From Methylobacterium goesingense (GTDB taxonomy: Bacteria > Pseudomonadota > Alphaproteobacteria > Rhizobiales > Beijerinckiaceae), in NCBI RefSeq assembly GCF_022179225.1, contig NZ_BPQL01000068.1, positions 1-60,714 on the forward strand: 60,714 bases of DNA, read 5' to 3'. The notes beneath the pieces are model-generated. The model was given only the letters and a program-made list of their open reading frames with translations, searched no databases and was not told where the DNA came from. A program made the translations under genes and the position numbers. Below are positions 33,815-41,964 of this stretch, in pieces. The number at the start of each line of letters is the position of its first letter. Position 1 is the first letter of the stretch.

Positions 33815-34087
33815 CTACGAAGTCGAGTCGAGGGCGGCCGCCACGTCCGCGTCGCCGATCTCGGCCATGGCCCGCGCGATCTTGACGGCCCGGGTCGGAT
33901 CGCCCGGCACCATGATCAGAATCACCGTCTCCAGGCCGGGACAGGCCGGATCGGCGCAGACGATCTCGCTGACCTTGACGATCACCTCAGCATCGAAGCC
34001 GCCGAGGCGGCGAACCCGGGCGATCACCCCCTCGCGGGCTTCCTGGTCAACCGGAGCGCGGCGACCGCCGAATCCGAACAGCGCCAT
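33815..34087 (-). CDS. small conserved protein of unknown function, linked to the WD40 gene
   Basis: 90 aa from the ATG encoding MALFGFGGRRAPVDQEA. It has an alpha/beta look (V-I-V-K-V-S-E-I-V, then C-A-D-P-A-C-P-G-L-E-T-V-I-L-I-M-V-P-G-D-P) with two cysteines spaced CxxxxC. The frame is open upstream across the WD40 gene's end but the coding pattern starts here. It begins 11 bases after the WD40 stop, so the two are probably one operon. Short proteins with a similar C-x-D-P-x-C-P-x-x-E-T-V segment occur in related genomes, but I know no function. Confidence 0.7.
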   Translation of the reverse strand: MALFGFGGRRAPVDQEAREGVIARVRRLGGFDAEVIVKVSEIVCADPACPGLETVILIMVPGDPTRAVKIARAMAEIGDADVAAALDSTS

Positions 34088-34098
34088 CGCGGGCGGCC

Positions 34099-35100
34099 TC
34101 AGGTCGGCAGCGTGAGAATACCGGCCTGCCCGTCGGCGCAGCCGAAGGCGAGGCGGGTGCCGCGCCCGTCCCAGGCCAGCGCCGAGATCGCGCTGCCCTT
34201 CACGGCATGGCGCACCAGCAGTTCCGAGGCATCGGTGAACCGCACCAGAAGGATGCAGCTGTCCTCGTAGCCGATGGCCAGGACCAGGGCCTTGGGGTGG
34301 AACGCCACGCGGGAGACGCGGGCCGGGCGCACACCGCACTCGCGCGGCGCCTTGCCGGTGGGGCCCTCCTTCGAATCGAACGGCCAGACGATGGCGGCCT
34401 CGGCGCCGCTGGTGGCGAGCCAATCGCCGTCACCGGACCACGCCACGGAGCGCACCTTGCCGGGATAGCCCGACATCCGCATGTGGCCGCGATCGGGCTG
34501 AAGGCGCCAACCGTGCAGGGAGTTCTCCTGCATGGTCGTGACGACGAAGCGGCCGTCGGGCGACCAGGTCACGTCGATATGCGAGCCCTTCCACTCGATG
34601 AAGTCGGGAGCGGTCTCGAGGTTGGGGTACCAGAGGGTGGCGCCGTTGTAGTGCGAGACAGCGAGGCGGTAGCCCTTCGGCGCGAAAGCCAAGCCCCGCG
34701 CGGTGGAGGGTGCCGCGAAGGTCTTCTCGCGGCCCTTGGCGTCGCGGGCGACGACGTTGCGGCCGGCCGCGAAAGCGATGGCGCCGTCGGGATGCACCGC
34801 GAGGGCATCGATCCAGGCGCCGTTCCTGGCGGCCGCCACCTCGACGGCATCGCCGGTGGCGGAGGTCGCGACCACGCGCCCGTCGTCGCCGCCCGTGACG
34901 AGGCGGCGCCCGTCGCCGACGCCAACCAAGATCCCCGCATCGGGATGCGCCTCGACGCGGCGCGTCTCCTGGCCGGAGACGAGGAGCACGCCGCCATCGC
35001 CGAGGGCCAGGGCGAGCGTATCCTTCAGCCAGACCGCCTGCGTGACGTGGGCGCCGGCCGCGACCGGCGCGACGTGATCGAGGAGGGAGGGGGCACTCAT
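34099..35100 (-). CDS. WD40 repeat protein
   Basis: 333 aa, all of it a predicted seven-bladed propeller with no catalytic motif. Blades are recognised by endings such as L-V-T-G-G-D-D-G-R-V, I-D-A-L-A-V-H-P-D-G, V-T-W-S-P-D-G-R-F-V and V-A-W-S-G-D-G-D-W-L. There is no signal peptide, so it is a cytosolic scaffold. It is co-directional with a 90-aa gene directly downstream and with a DUF1275 gene upstream. In some alphaproteobacteria a WD40 gene like this sits beside a CobW-type GTPase; none is present here. Confidence 0.85.
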   Translation of the reverse strand: MSAPSLLDHVAPVAAGAHVTQAVWLKDTLALALGDGGVLLVSGQETRRVEAHPDAGILVGVGDGRRLVTGGDDGRVVATSATGDAVEVAAARNGAWIDALAVHPDGAIAFAAGRNVVARDAKGREKTFAAPSTARGLAFAPKGYRLAVSHYNGATLWYPNLETAPDFIEWKGSHIDVTWSPDGRFVVTTMQENSLHGWRLQPDRGHMRMSGYPGKVRSVAWSGDGDWLATSGAEAAIVWPFDSKEGPTGKAPRECGVRPARVSRVAFHPKALVLAIGYEDSCILLVRFTDASELLVRHAVKGSAISALAWDGRGTRLAFGCADGQAGILTLPT

Positions 35101-35133
35101 CCGGACGGATCTCTCAACGCTGGTCCTCGCGAT

Positions 35134-35829
35134 TCACTTCGCCACGGCCTTGATGGCGGGTGCCTTGACGACACCCTTGGGCGGGGCGGACCGCGCGATC
35201 AGGATCGTCGCGAGGAGCGCGAGGGAGCCGGCCAGGCCGGCGGGAATGGCGAGGGCATACAACGCCAGCTTCCCGTAGGCGACCGTTCCGGCCACCGATC
35301 CGACGAGGAGCGAGAACCAGACGACGCCGTCCCCGACCCATGCGGTGCGTGCGCCCCGCCGGGCGAGCGCCAGGGCAAGCTTCTGGCCGAGACCGAACAA
35401 GGCGCCGGTGACGAAGGTGGTGCCGGCCCGGAAGCCCTGGACGTACGAGAGCACGGCGTTCTGCGCGCCCATGGCGAGCGCCAGCATCAGGGAGGCGATG
35501 CCGGAATCCGGTGCGGCCGTCGCGGCCTGGAAGGCCGCCGTCACCACCGCGGTCTCGAAGCCTAGGATCACGGGCGTCACCCACCGCGCCGGGGTGAGCG
35601 CCGAAAGGCCGCCGCCGCAGATGCCCCCGAGGAGGAAGGCGAGGATCAGCAGGGCCGGCAGCAGCGCGTGATGCGGATCGCCATGGCCGAGGGCGACCGC
35701 GAACTGCGTCGTGTTTCCGCTCATGAAGGAGGTGTAGAGGCCGCCGAGCCGGATGAAACCGAGGGCGTCCACGTAGCCCGCGAGCGCCGTGAGGATGAGG
35801 CCGAAGCCGAGATGCCAGGGACGGGTCAT
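35134..35829 (-). CDS. YoaK/DUF1275 family membrane protein
   Basis: 231 aa from the ATG at 35829 (a GTG five codons upstream at 35844 is the alternative). Six hydrophobic segments are visible. Family marks are G-Y-V-D-A-L-G-F-I-R-L-G near the N-terminus, F-M-S-G-N-T-T-Q, and A-M-G-A-Q-N-A-V in the middle. DUF1275 proteins are inner-membrane proteins of unknown function. It is divergent from the orphan response regulator. Confidence 0.85.
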   Translation of the reverse strand: MTRPWHLGFGLILTALAGYVDALGFIRLGGLYTSFMSGNTTQFAVALGHGDPHHALLPALLILAFLLGGICGGGLSALTPARWVTPVILGFETAVVTAAFQAATAAPDSGIASLMLALAMGAQNAVLSYVQGFRAGTTFVTGALFGLGQKLALALARRGARTAWVGDGVVWFSLLVGSVAGTVAYGKLALYALAIPAGLAGSLALLATILIARSAPPKGVVKAPAIKAVAK

Positions 35830-35997
35830 GGGCGCCGCAGGCACGCCTTCACGACTTGGCTCACAGGGTTAAAGCTTCGCTTACCAAGTCCGCGCAATTG
35901 GAGTGAACGGCGGCGAACGATGGGCCTTGGCGGCCCGTTTCTCTGGCGATCCGGCACGGGCCCCACGGCCTCATGCCGGGTGAGTAGGAGTTGCGTC

Positions 35998-36426
35998 ATG
36001 ATTTCCTTCGCCTGCGCCTTTCCGACACTGCCCGCCTTCAGCCCGCGCGCCGCCGCCGAGACCGTCCTGGTGGTGGAGGATGAAGCCATGGTCTGCGAGC
36101 TCGCCGCCGAGGCACTGCTCGACGAGGGCTACCGGGTCCTCACCGCCGCCGATGCCGACGCGGCTGAGGACATCCTCGCGCGGGAGCGCGTCGACCTGCT
36201 CTTCACCGATATCGATCTGGCCCGCAACACGAACGGCATCGCGCTCGCCCGCCGCGCCCGCCAGCACTGGCCGAACCTGCCCGTGGTCTATACCTCGGGC
36301 GGACGCGGCCACCTCGCCCAGGCGGACGCGGTCGCCGAATCCGTGTTCGTGCCCAAGCCCTACCGTCTGAGCCACCTCGTGGCCCTGGCCAACGGCATCC
36401 TGCGTCCCAACCCCCACCACGCCTGA
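35998..36426 (+). CDS. orphan response regulator receiver protein
   Basis: 142 aa from the ATG at 35998, with AGGAG upstream. It is a single receiver domain after a 20-residue lead: acidic pair V-V-E-D-E-A (27-29), phospho-aspartate Asp71 in L-L-F-T-D-I-D-L-A, switch Thr/Ser in V-V-Y-T-S-G, and the lysine in V-P-K-P-Y-R. There is no output domain and no kinase nearby, so it must act through protein contact or as a phosphate sink. Such single-domain regulators are numerous in this bacterial group. Confidence 0.9.
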   Translation: MISFACAFPTLPAFSPRAAAETVLVVEDEAMVCELAAEALLDEGYRVLTAADADAAEDILARERVDLLFTDIDLARNTNGIALARRARQHWPNLPVVYTSGGRGHLAQADAVAESVFVPKPYRLSHLVALANGILRPNPHHA

Positions 36427-36471
36427 CGATTCCGCGCGACTCGCGCGGGACCCGCCTTCCGGAGCCACACG

Positions 36472-36831
36472 ATGCGCATCCTCGCCGCCGCCCTGATCCT
36501 TGCCGCCAGCACCGCCATGGCCGGCGCCGCCTGCGACGTGAAGGGGGCCAAGCTCGAAGAGGCGATCGCGGGCAAGTCCGAGCTGCGCGAGGCCGCAAAC
36601 AAGCAGACGGTGCGCGATCTGCGCACCCTGCGCGACGCCGCCATCGTGCTGGAGACCTACAAGTACGACGCCGAGTGCGAGCGCCTCGTGGCGATCGTTC
36701 GCGCGCTCGCGGCAAATCCCGAGAAGACGATCGAGCGCGGTGGCGACACCGACGAGGAGAAGGCCGAGGACCTCATGGAGGCCCGCGAGCCGAAGGCGCC
36801 GATCGCTCCCGAAACCGTCAAGCCGAAATAG
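36472..36831 (+). CDS. small exported protein of unknown function
   Basis: 119 aa. Signal peptide M-R-I-L-A-A-A-L-I-L-A-A-S-T-A-M-A-G-A with cleavage before A-C-D. The mature part is charged and helical (E-L-R-E-A-A-N-K-Q-T-V-R-D-L-R-T-L-R-D-A-A) with a second cysteine in Y-D-A-E-C-E-R-L-V. It ends in an acidic, Pro/Lys tail. I recall the same module in front of PRC-barrel domains in related genomes, but here it stands alone. It lies 45 bases after the response regulator and may share its transcript. Confidence 0.75.
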   Translation: MRILAAALILAASTAMAGAACDVKGAKLEEAIAGKSELREAANKQTVRDLRTLRDAAIVLETYKYDAECERLVAIVRALAANPEKTIERGGDTDEEKAEDLMEAREPKAPIAPETVKPK

Positions 36832-36886
36832 CGTGCCCGCGCGTTGGGACGCGCGTGATGATGCGGCGAAGGTCAGGCGAACGGAC

Positions 36887-37981
36887 ATGACGAGCAACGG
36901 TACGGCTAAAGAGTCCTCGGTCCGCGAGGCGGGGATCGCGCACGCGGCACAACGGCTGCCATCCGTCATCGTCGATGATTACAACATCGAGTTGAAGGAC
37001 GGTGACGGCTTCGTCGGCGACCGAGTCTCGAAGGCCGCCTTCCGCGAGATGCTGGAAACGTGCCGCGCCAGGATGCGCGCCCTCGGCCCCGATCCCCTGG
37101 GCGACAAGGACAGCTGCGACTTTTCCAAGCGACGCCTCGATCACGTCCTCCTGGCCGAGGACACCCTTGCCTCGGGCACGGTCTTCAGCGCCATCGAGGC
37201 CTTCGCGCAGGAGCTTGCCCGCGTGGTCCGGCTCTTCCTGGCCCAGGACGGCTGGAAGGGCACGCAGGCCATCGCGGTGGGCGGGGGGTTCCGCGACAGC
37301 CGCGCCGGCTGTCTCGCCATCGGGCGTGCGAGCTACCTCCTGCGCGCGGCGGGCATCGACATCACCCTGGAGCCGATCCGGCATCATCCGGACGAAGGCG
37401 GCCTGATCGGTGCCGTTCACCTCGCGCCGGCCTGGATCTTCTCCGGCTACGACAGCCTGCTGGCCGTCGATATCGGCGGCAGCAACATCCGCACGGGCGT
37501 GGTCACGACGAACCTGCGCAAGGCCCCCGACCTGTCGCGCAGCGAGGTCTGGCGCTCGGAGATCTGGCGCCACCGCGACGAAGAGCCGATGCCGACCCGC
37601 GACGAGGCGGTGGAGCGCCTGATCGGCATGCTGACGGACCTGATCCGACGGGCCGACCGCGCCAATCTCACCCTGGCGCCGTTTATCGGAATCGGCTGCC
37701 CGGGTCTCATCGAAGCCGACGGCACCATCACCCGCGGCGGCCAGAACCTGCCGGGCAACTGGGAGAGCGATGGCTTCAACCTCGCCGAACGCGTGGCGGC
37801 GTCGATCCCGCGCATTGGTGGGCACGCCACCATGGTGGTGATGCACAACGACGCCGTGGTGCAGGGCCTGAGCGAGGTGCCGGACCGCAAGGACGTGACC
37901 CGCTGGGGCATTCTCACCATCGGCACCGGCCTCGGCAACGCGCGCTTCACCAATCGGGAGACGGAACAGGCCGAGGGCTGA
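36887..37981 (+). CDS. ROK-family-like protein with apparently permuted lobes
   Basis: 364 aa from the ATG at 36887. ROK proteins are sugar kinases or repressors of the actin-like ATPase fold. The phosphate-1 motif L-L-A-V-D-I-G-G-S-N-I-R-T-G-V-V, normally at the N-terminus, is at 191-206. The catalytic N-D-A-V-V-Q-G-L and I-G-T-G-L-G-N-A-R-F then lie near the C-terminus. The segment that normally ends a ROK protein (I-A-V-G-G-G-F with G-G-L-I-G-A-V-H-L-A) is instead at 129-180, before the first lobe. A clear GGG adenosine loop and catalytic Asp suggest a working enzyme. The ROK zinc motif is absent. Substrate is unknown and I give no symbol. It converges on DUF2939. Confidence 0.82.
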   Translation: MTSNGTAKESSVREAGIAHAAQRLPSVIVDDYNIELKDGDGFVGDRVSKAAFREMLETCRARMRALGPDPLGDKDSCDFSKRRLDHVLLAEDTLASGTVFSAIEAFAQELARVVRLFLAQDGWKGTQAIAVGGGFRDSRAGCLAIGRASYLLRAAGIDITLEPIRHHPDEGGLIGAVHLAPAWIFSGYDSLLAVDIGGSNIRTGVVTTNLRKAPDLSRSEVWRSEIWRHRDEEPMPTRDEAVERLIGMLTDLIRRADRANLTLAPFIGIGCPGLIEADGTITRGGQNLPGNWESDGFNLAERVAASIPRIGGHATMVVMHNDAVVQGLSEVPDRKDVTRWGILTIGTGLGNARFTNRETEQAEG

Positions 37982-38012
37982 GCGCGGGGGGCAATCGGAG
38001 GCCCCGCTCCGC

Positions 38013-38624
38013 TCAGCGCGTCTTCGCGTCGGCCCGCGCAAAGGTCTGGGCGATGCGCGCCCGCAGCTCGTCGTTCAGCTCGATGTCGACCACGCGCCAA
38101 GTCCAGTTGCGCAGGCGGAGGCGGACGCGCAGCCGACGCTCGCGGGACGCCTCGGGCGGCACGCCCACCACGACCGTCCGAAAGCCCCGCATCTCCGAGG
38201 CAAGGTAGAACGGGATCAATCGGCGTAGGTTGTCGATGCGCAGGCCCCCGCCCCCGGAGCGCGGGGCAGGCGCCTCCTGCCCCAATTCGACGGATTGCGG
38301 CCAGCCGTCGTCGAGGAGATCGACCACGGTTGCGGGCGTCACGAGCGCCTCCGCGATCGGGACAGCCAGGGCCGCGGCGGCCTCGGAGAGACGCTGGCGC
38401 TCACGCGGCTCGACGTCGGGCGCGGCGGGATTACGCGCCTGCGCGGCGGCAGCGGCCTGCCGGATCACCGAGAGGCGCAGGGTGCGGAAGTTGACGTGAC
38501 GGGCAATGTAGTCGGTGTCGTGCGCCTGGACCGCGCGGGCGAGGTCGTAGAGCGCCCACAAGGGTGTCAGCGTGAACGCGAACCACCCGAGCAACAACAG
38601 GATCGGGATCGACCACCACCGCAT
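38013..38624 (-). CDS. DUF2939 family membrane-anchored protein
   Basis: 203 aa. One N-terminal helix (W-S-I-P-I-L-L-L-L-G-W-F-A-F-T-L-T-P-L) followed by A-L-Y-D-L-A-R-A-V-Q-A-H-D and V-N-F-R-T-L-R-L-S-V, the DUF2939 signature. The rest lies in the periplasm. It starts 20 bases after the rppH stop and is the last gene of that run. Function unknown. Confidence 0.82.
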   Translation of the reverse strand: MRWWSIPILLLLGWFAFTLTPLWALYDLARAVQAHDTDYIARHVNFRTLRLSVIRQAAAAAQARNPAAPDVEPRERQRLSEAAAALAVPIAEALVTPATVVDLLDDGWPQSVELGQEAPAPRSGGGGLRIDNLRRLIPFYLASEMRGFRTVVVGVPPEASRERRLRVRLRLRNWTWRVVDIELNDELRARIAQTFARADAKTR

Positions 38625-38644
38625 CGGGGCGCCGGCTCAGGCGG

Positions 38645-39190
38645 TCACTGCGGGGCCCGCCAGGACGTGAGCCCCGCGAACGCGGCAACCACCCCCTCGT
38701 AGACCGGCCGCTTGAACGGCACGATCAGGTCGGGCAAGCCCGCCATCGGCTCCCAGCGCCAAGTGTCGAACTCGGATTTGAAAGCACCGTTCCCGGGAGA
38801 CGTTACGTCGATCTCGTCGTCTGAGCCGAGGAAACCGAAGGCGAACCACTTCTGGGTCTGGCCGCGATAGCGCCCCTTCCAGGCCTGCTTCAGCACGTCC
38901 GGCGGCAGGTCGTAGGACAGCCAATCCTCCGTCTCACCGAGGCGCACGACGGAGCCCGCCGCCACGCTGGTCTCCTCGTAGAGTTCGCGCAGGGCCGCCG
39001 CCTCCGGGTCCTCGTCCGCGTCGATACCGCCTTGCGGCATCTGCCAGGCGCGCCCGTCCGCCACGTGCTCGGGCCCTGCATCGGCCCGGCGCCGACCGAT
39101 GAAGACGAGGCCGGCCCGCGAGATCAGCGTGATGCCGACGCAGGGGCGATACGGCAGGTCGGCGCCGTCGGCGATCGGGGATGCGGTCAT
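38645..39190 (-). CDS. rppH: RNA pyrophosphohydrolase (Nudix)
   Basis: 181 aa from the ATG encoding [19 protein letters not shown]. RppH removes pyrophosphate from the 5' end of mRNA and so starts decay. The N-terminus Y-R-P-C-V-G-I is the RppH mark, and the Nudix box (about residues 54-76) contains [20 protein letters not shown] with the full GX5EX7REUXEE pattern. In-frame codons upstream are not conserved. It follows the YibQ-like gene in the block shared by many alphaproteobacteria. Confidence 0.94.
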   Translation of the reverse strand: MTASPIADGADLPYRPCVGITLISRAGLVFIGRRRADAGPEHVADGRAWQMPQGGIDADEDPEAAALRELYEETSVAAGSVVRLGETEDWLSYDLPPDVLKQAWKGRYRGQTQKWFAFGFLGSDDEIDVTSPGNGAFKSEFDTWRWEPMAGLPDLIVPFKRPVYEGVVAAFAGLTSWRAPQ

Positions 39191-39289
39191 GGCCGCGACC
39201 ATAGGCAAGCGCATGATGTGCTGCAACGCACGAAACGTCGAGTTGTACGGAATCGGCTCCCGCAGCGCACGCTTATGGTGCCTCCGGCC

Positions 39290-40513
39290 TCAGGGTTTGG
39301 CACTCGTCACCCGGGTTGTACCGGGGCTGCGCAGTGCGGCGCTCACCGGGACCAGCCGGATACCGCGCGCTTCCGCCTCCACCGCCCAGCGGGCGATCCT
39401 GTCGATGCTCATCGGCATGGCGCTGGCCGAACCGAAGGCGAAGCCGTTCTTGCGGGCCTGCGCCTCCAGGCGTGCCAATTCCCGGTCGATGGCCTCCGGG
39501 CGTGGCAGGGCGTCGAGCACGATCTCGGCGCGAACGACCGGCACCTTTGCCTTGGCGGCCAGGGTGGTGGCCAGCGAGCGCGGCGAGGTGCCGTCGTCCA
39601 CGAAGCCGAGGCCGCGGGCGCCGATCTCGCGCAAAACCGGCTCCAGGGCGGCGGCATCGCCGGTCAGCTTGGCACCCATGTAGTTCACGATGCCGACGAA
39701 ACCCTGGAAGCGGCTCATGACCCAGCTCAGCCGGTCGAGATTCTCGGGCGGGCGCGCGGTGGTCAGCAGGGTCTGTGGACCCGGGTCGCTGTCGGGATAA
39801 TCGAAGGGCTCCATCGGTGCCTGGAGCAGCGCCTCGTGACCGGCCTCGCGGGCACGCACCACGGTCCGCTCGAGATCGCCCGCGTAGGGCGCGAAGGCGA
39901 GGCTGATCGCGGCGGGCAGACGGGTGATGGCGCTCGCCGTCGCGGCCTGGCCGATGCCGAGGCCCGAGACCAGGATCGCGACCCGCGGCCCGGAACCGCT
40001 CCCCTCCGGCCGGGCATAGACGTCGAGGGGACGCAGGCGGCCGTCGCCGATGCGCGGCAGGTTTCCGTGGCGCCCGCGTTCGACGAGACGCGAATCGGGG
40101 GCGGCGTTGAGCTTGACGGGTGCCGCGGACGGTACCTGAATCACCACCGCATCGCCGGGGGCGGCTGTCCCGGGCGGGCGGAACACGGTGACGCCCGAGG
40201 CGCTCTCGACCTCGTCCGCGTTGCTGGAGGGTGATCGGGATGCCTCGCGCTTCGGCGCGGCCTGCGCCACCGGCGCCACGGCGGGCTCTCGCAGGGTGAT
40301 GGCCACGACGGCGCTGGGCTCGCCACCCTCCGGATCGCCCGTCGCCACCAGAATGCTGAGGCCGAGGGCGAGGCCCGCCACCACACCGCCCAGGACCATC
40401 GGGACGGTGGGGCGGAACCGCCTCAGGGCCTGCAAGCGCTGACCGGCGGTCGGCTTGGCCCCGAGGGGCCGGGTCAGGATGTCGTCGGTGGCCACGCGCT
40501 GGCGCTTCCCCAA
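39290..40513 (-). CDS. divergent polysaccharide deacetylase (YibQ family)
   Basis: 407 aa. A cytosolic tail of about 37 residues, a membrane helix (V-P-M-V-L-G-G-V-V-A-G-L-A-L-G-L-S-I-L-V), a Pro/Ala-rich linker, then the divergent polysaccharide deacetylase domain (about 165-395). It starts P-R-V-A-I-L-V-S-G-L-G-I and contains L-Q-A-P-M-E-P-F-D-Y-P and N-Y-M-G-A-K-L-T. The usual metal triad of active deacetylases is weak, as in the family. It comes just after ctpA and envC, cell-wall hydrolysis genes, so a periplasmic peptidoglycan or glycan role is likely. Confidence 0.87.
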   Translation of the reverse strand: MGKRQRVATDDILTRPLGAKPTAGQRLQALRRFRPTVPMVLGGVVAGLALGLSILVATGDPEGGEPSAVVAITLREPAVAPVAQAAPKREASRSPSSNADEVESASGVTVFRPPGTAAPGDAVVIQVPSAAPVKLNAAPDSRLVERGRHGNLPRIGDGRLRPLDVYARPEGSGSGPRVAILVSGLGIGQAATASAITRLPAAISLAFAPYAGDLERTVVRAREAGHEALLQAPMEPFDYPDSDPGPQTLLTTARPPENLDRLSWVMSRFQGFVGIVNYMGAKLTGDAAALEPVLREIGARGLGFVDDGTSPRSLATTLAAKAKVPVVRAEIVLDALPRPEAIDRELARLEAQARKNGFAFGSASAMPMSIDRIARWAVEAEARGIRLVPVSAALRSPGTTRVTSAKP

Positions 40514-40556
40514 AGTCCCGGACCGACGGTCGGGGCGGCGCGCGTCCGAACGAAGA

Positions 40557-40595
40557 CGGCCCCCAAGATCGGTCGTGGACCGACATTGGGGGCCG
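40557..40595 (-). terminator. strong nested stem-loop between ctpA and the YibQ-like gene
   Basis: CGGCCCCCAA (40557-40566) pairs with TTGGGGGCCG (40586-40595). Inside, TCGGTC (40569-40574) pairs with GACCGA (40578-40583) around GTG, giving 16 bp with one 2x2 internal loop. It lies 46 bases past the ctpA stop and 43 before the YibQ-like start. It may be a terminator with read-through or an mRNA processing site. Confidence 0.6.
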
Positions 40596-40641
40596 CCATG
40601 GTTAACGCTTCGCTAAATCCGGCTCGTCCCGGAGGACGAGG

Positions 40642-41964
40642 TCAGTTCGGGACAGCGGCCTTGGGCGTGTTGGCCGCGCCCTTCTGGATGCCGCGCAGGT
40701 AGTCGAAGGCCGCGATGAGCTGCTTGTCCTTGGCCGGGTCCGGCGGGACGTAGGCCGACGAACCGCCACGCTCCTCGACGTCCTTCTGCTTGAGGTGGCC
40801 CTTCAGGCCGGCTTCACCCTTGGTCTCGTCCTTGCCCTTCAGCTCGTCCGGCACCTCCTGCAGGACCTCCTGATCCGGCTCGATGCCCTTGGCCTGAATC
40901 GAGCGGCCCGACGGCGTGTAGTAGCGTGCCGTGGTCAGGCGCAGAGCGCCCGAGCCGCCGAGGGGGATGATCGACTGCACCGAGCCCTTGCCGAAGGAGC
41001 GCGTGCCCAGCACCGTGGCGCGCTTGTGGTCCTGGAGGGCGCCGGCCACGATCTCGGAGGCCGAGGCGGAGCCGCCGTTCACCAGCACCACGATGGGCTT
41101 GCCCTTGGTCAGGTCACCGGATTTCGCCGAGAAGCGCTGCGTCTCGTCGGGGTTGCGGCCGCGGGTGGAGACGATCTCACCCCGGTCGAGGAAGGCGTCC
41201 GACACCATCACGGCCTGGTCGAGGAGGCCGCCCGGGTTGTTGCGCAGATCCAGCACGTAGCCCTTGAGCTTGTCGGCGCCGATGTCGGTGTTCAGCTTGT
41301 CGATCGCCGCGCGCAGGCCGTCGAAGGTCTGCTCGTTGAACTGGGTCAGGCGGATATAGCCGACGTCGCCGCCCTCGGCGCGCGAGCGCACCGGCTTGAT
41401 CTTGATCACGTCGCGGTTGAGCGTGACCTCGATCGGGTCCTTCGACTCCTTGCGGCTGATCTTCAGCTTCACCGGCGAATTCACCGGGCCGCGCATCTTG
41501 TCGACCGCCTGGTTCAGGGTGAGGCCCTGGACCTGGTCCTCGTCGATCTGGGTGATGACGTCGTTGGTGAGGATGCCGGCCTTGGAAGCGGGCGTATCGT
41601 CGATCGGGGTCACGACCTTGATCAGGCCGTCCTCCATCGTGACCTCGATCCCGAGGCCGCCGAACTCGCCGCGGGTCTGCACCTGCATGTCGCGGAAGCT
41701 CTTGGAATCCATGTAGCTCGAATGCGGATCGAGGGAGGTCAGCATGCCGTTCACGGCAGCCTCGATCAGCTTCGCCTCGTCGGGTTTCTCGACGTAGTCG
41801 GTGCGGACCTTCTCGAACACGTCGCCGAACAGGCTGAGCTGACGGTAGGTCTCAGCGGAAGCCGCCACGGCGCTCGTCCCCGAGAGCAGGTGGGTCTGGG
41901 TGGTCACCACCGAGGATCCGACGCCGAGGAACGCGCCGAGCAAAACCAGGGAAACCTTGCGCAT
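40642..41964 (-). CDS. ctpA: C-terminal processing peptidase CtpA
   Basis: Periplasmic serine protease with a Ser-Lys dyad. It is 440 aa from the ATG at 41964, which touches the envC stop (TAATG). The N-terminus is a signal peptide or anchor. A PDZ domain (about 95-180) contains the GLGIEV loop. The S41 domain carries the dyad Ser301 in N-G-G-S-A-S-A-S-E-I and Lys326 in S-F-G-K-G-S-V-Q. The pairing with envC suggests a role in peptidoglycan hydrolase turnover, by analogy with Prc-type proteases. Confidence 0.95.
   Translation of the reverse strand: MRKVSLVLLGAFLGVGSSVVTTQTHLLSGTSAVAASAETYRQLSLFGDVFEKVRTDYVEKPDEAKLIEAAVNGMLTSLDPHSSYMDSKSFRDMQVQTRGEFGGLGIEVTMEDGLIKVVTPIDDTPASKAGILTNDVITQIDEDQVQGLTLNQAVDKMRGPVNSPVKLKISRKESKDPIEVTLNRDVIKIKPVRSRAEGGDVGYIRLTQFNEQTFDGLRAAIDKLNTDIGADKLKGYVLDLRNNPGGLLDQAVMVSDAFLDRGEIVSTRGRNPDETQRFSAKSGDLTKGKPIVVLVNGGSASASEIVAGALQDHKRATVLGTRSFGKGSVQSIIPLGGSGALRLTTARYYTPSGRSIQAKGIEPDQEVLQEVPDELKGKDETKGEAGLKGHLKQKDVEERGGSSAYVPPDPAKDKQLIAAFDYLRGIQKGAANTPKAAVPN

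Noticed and set aside
40602..40616. CtrA-box-like TTAA-N7-CTAA upstream of the YibQ-like gene
   Set aside because: Only a partial match, next to a strong hairpin, and such AT-rich words occur by chance in intergenic gaps.
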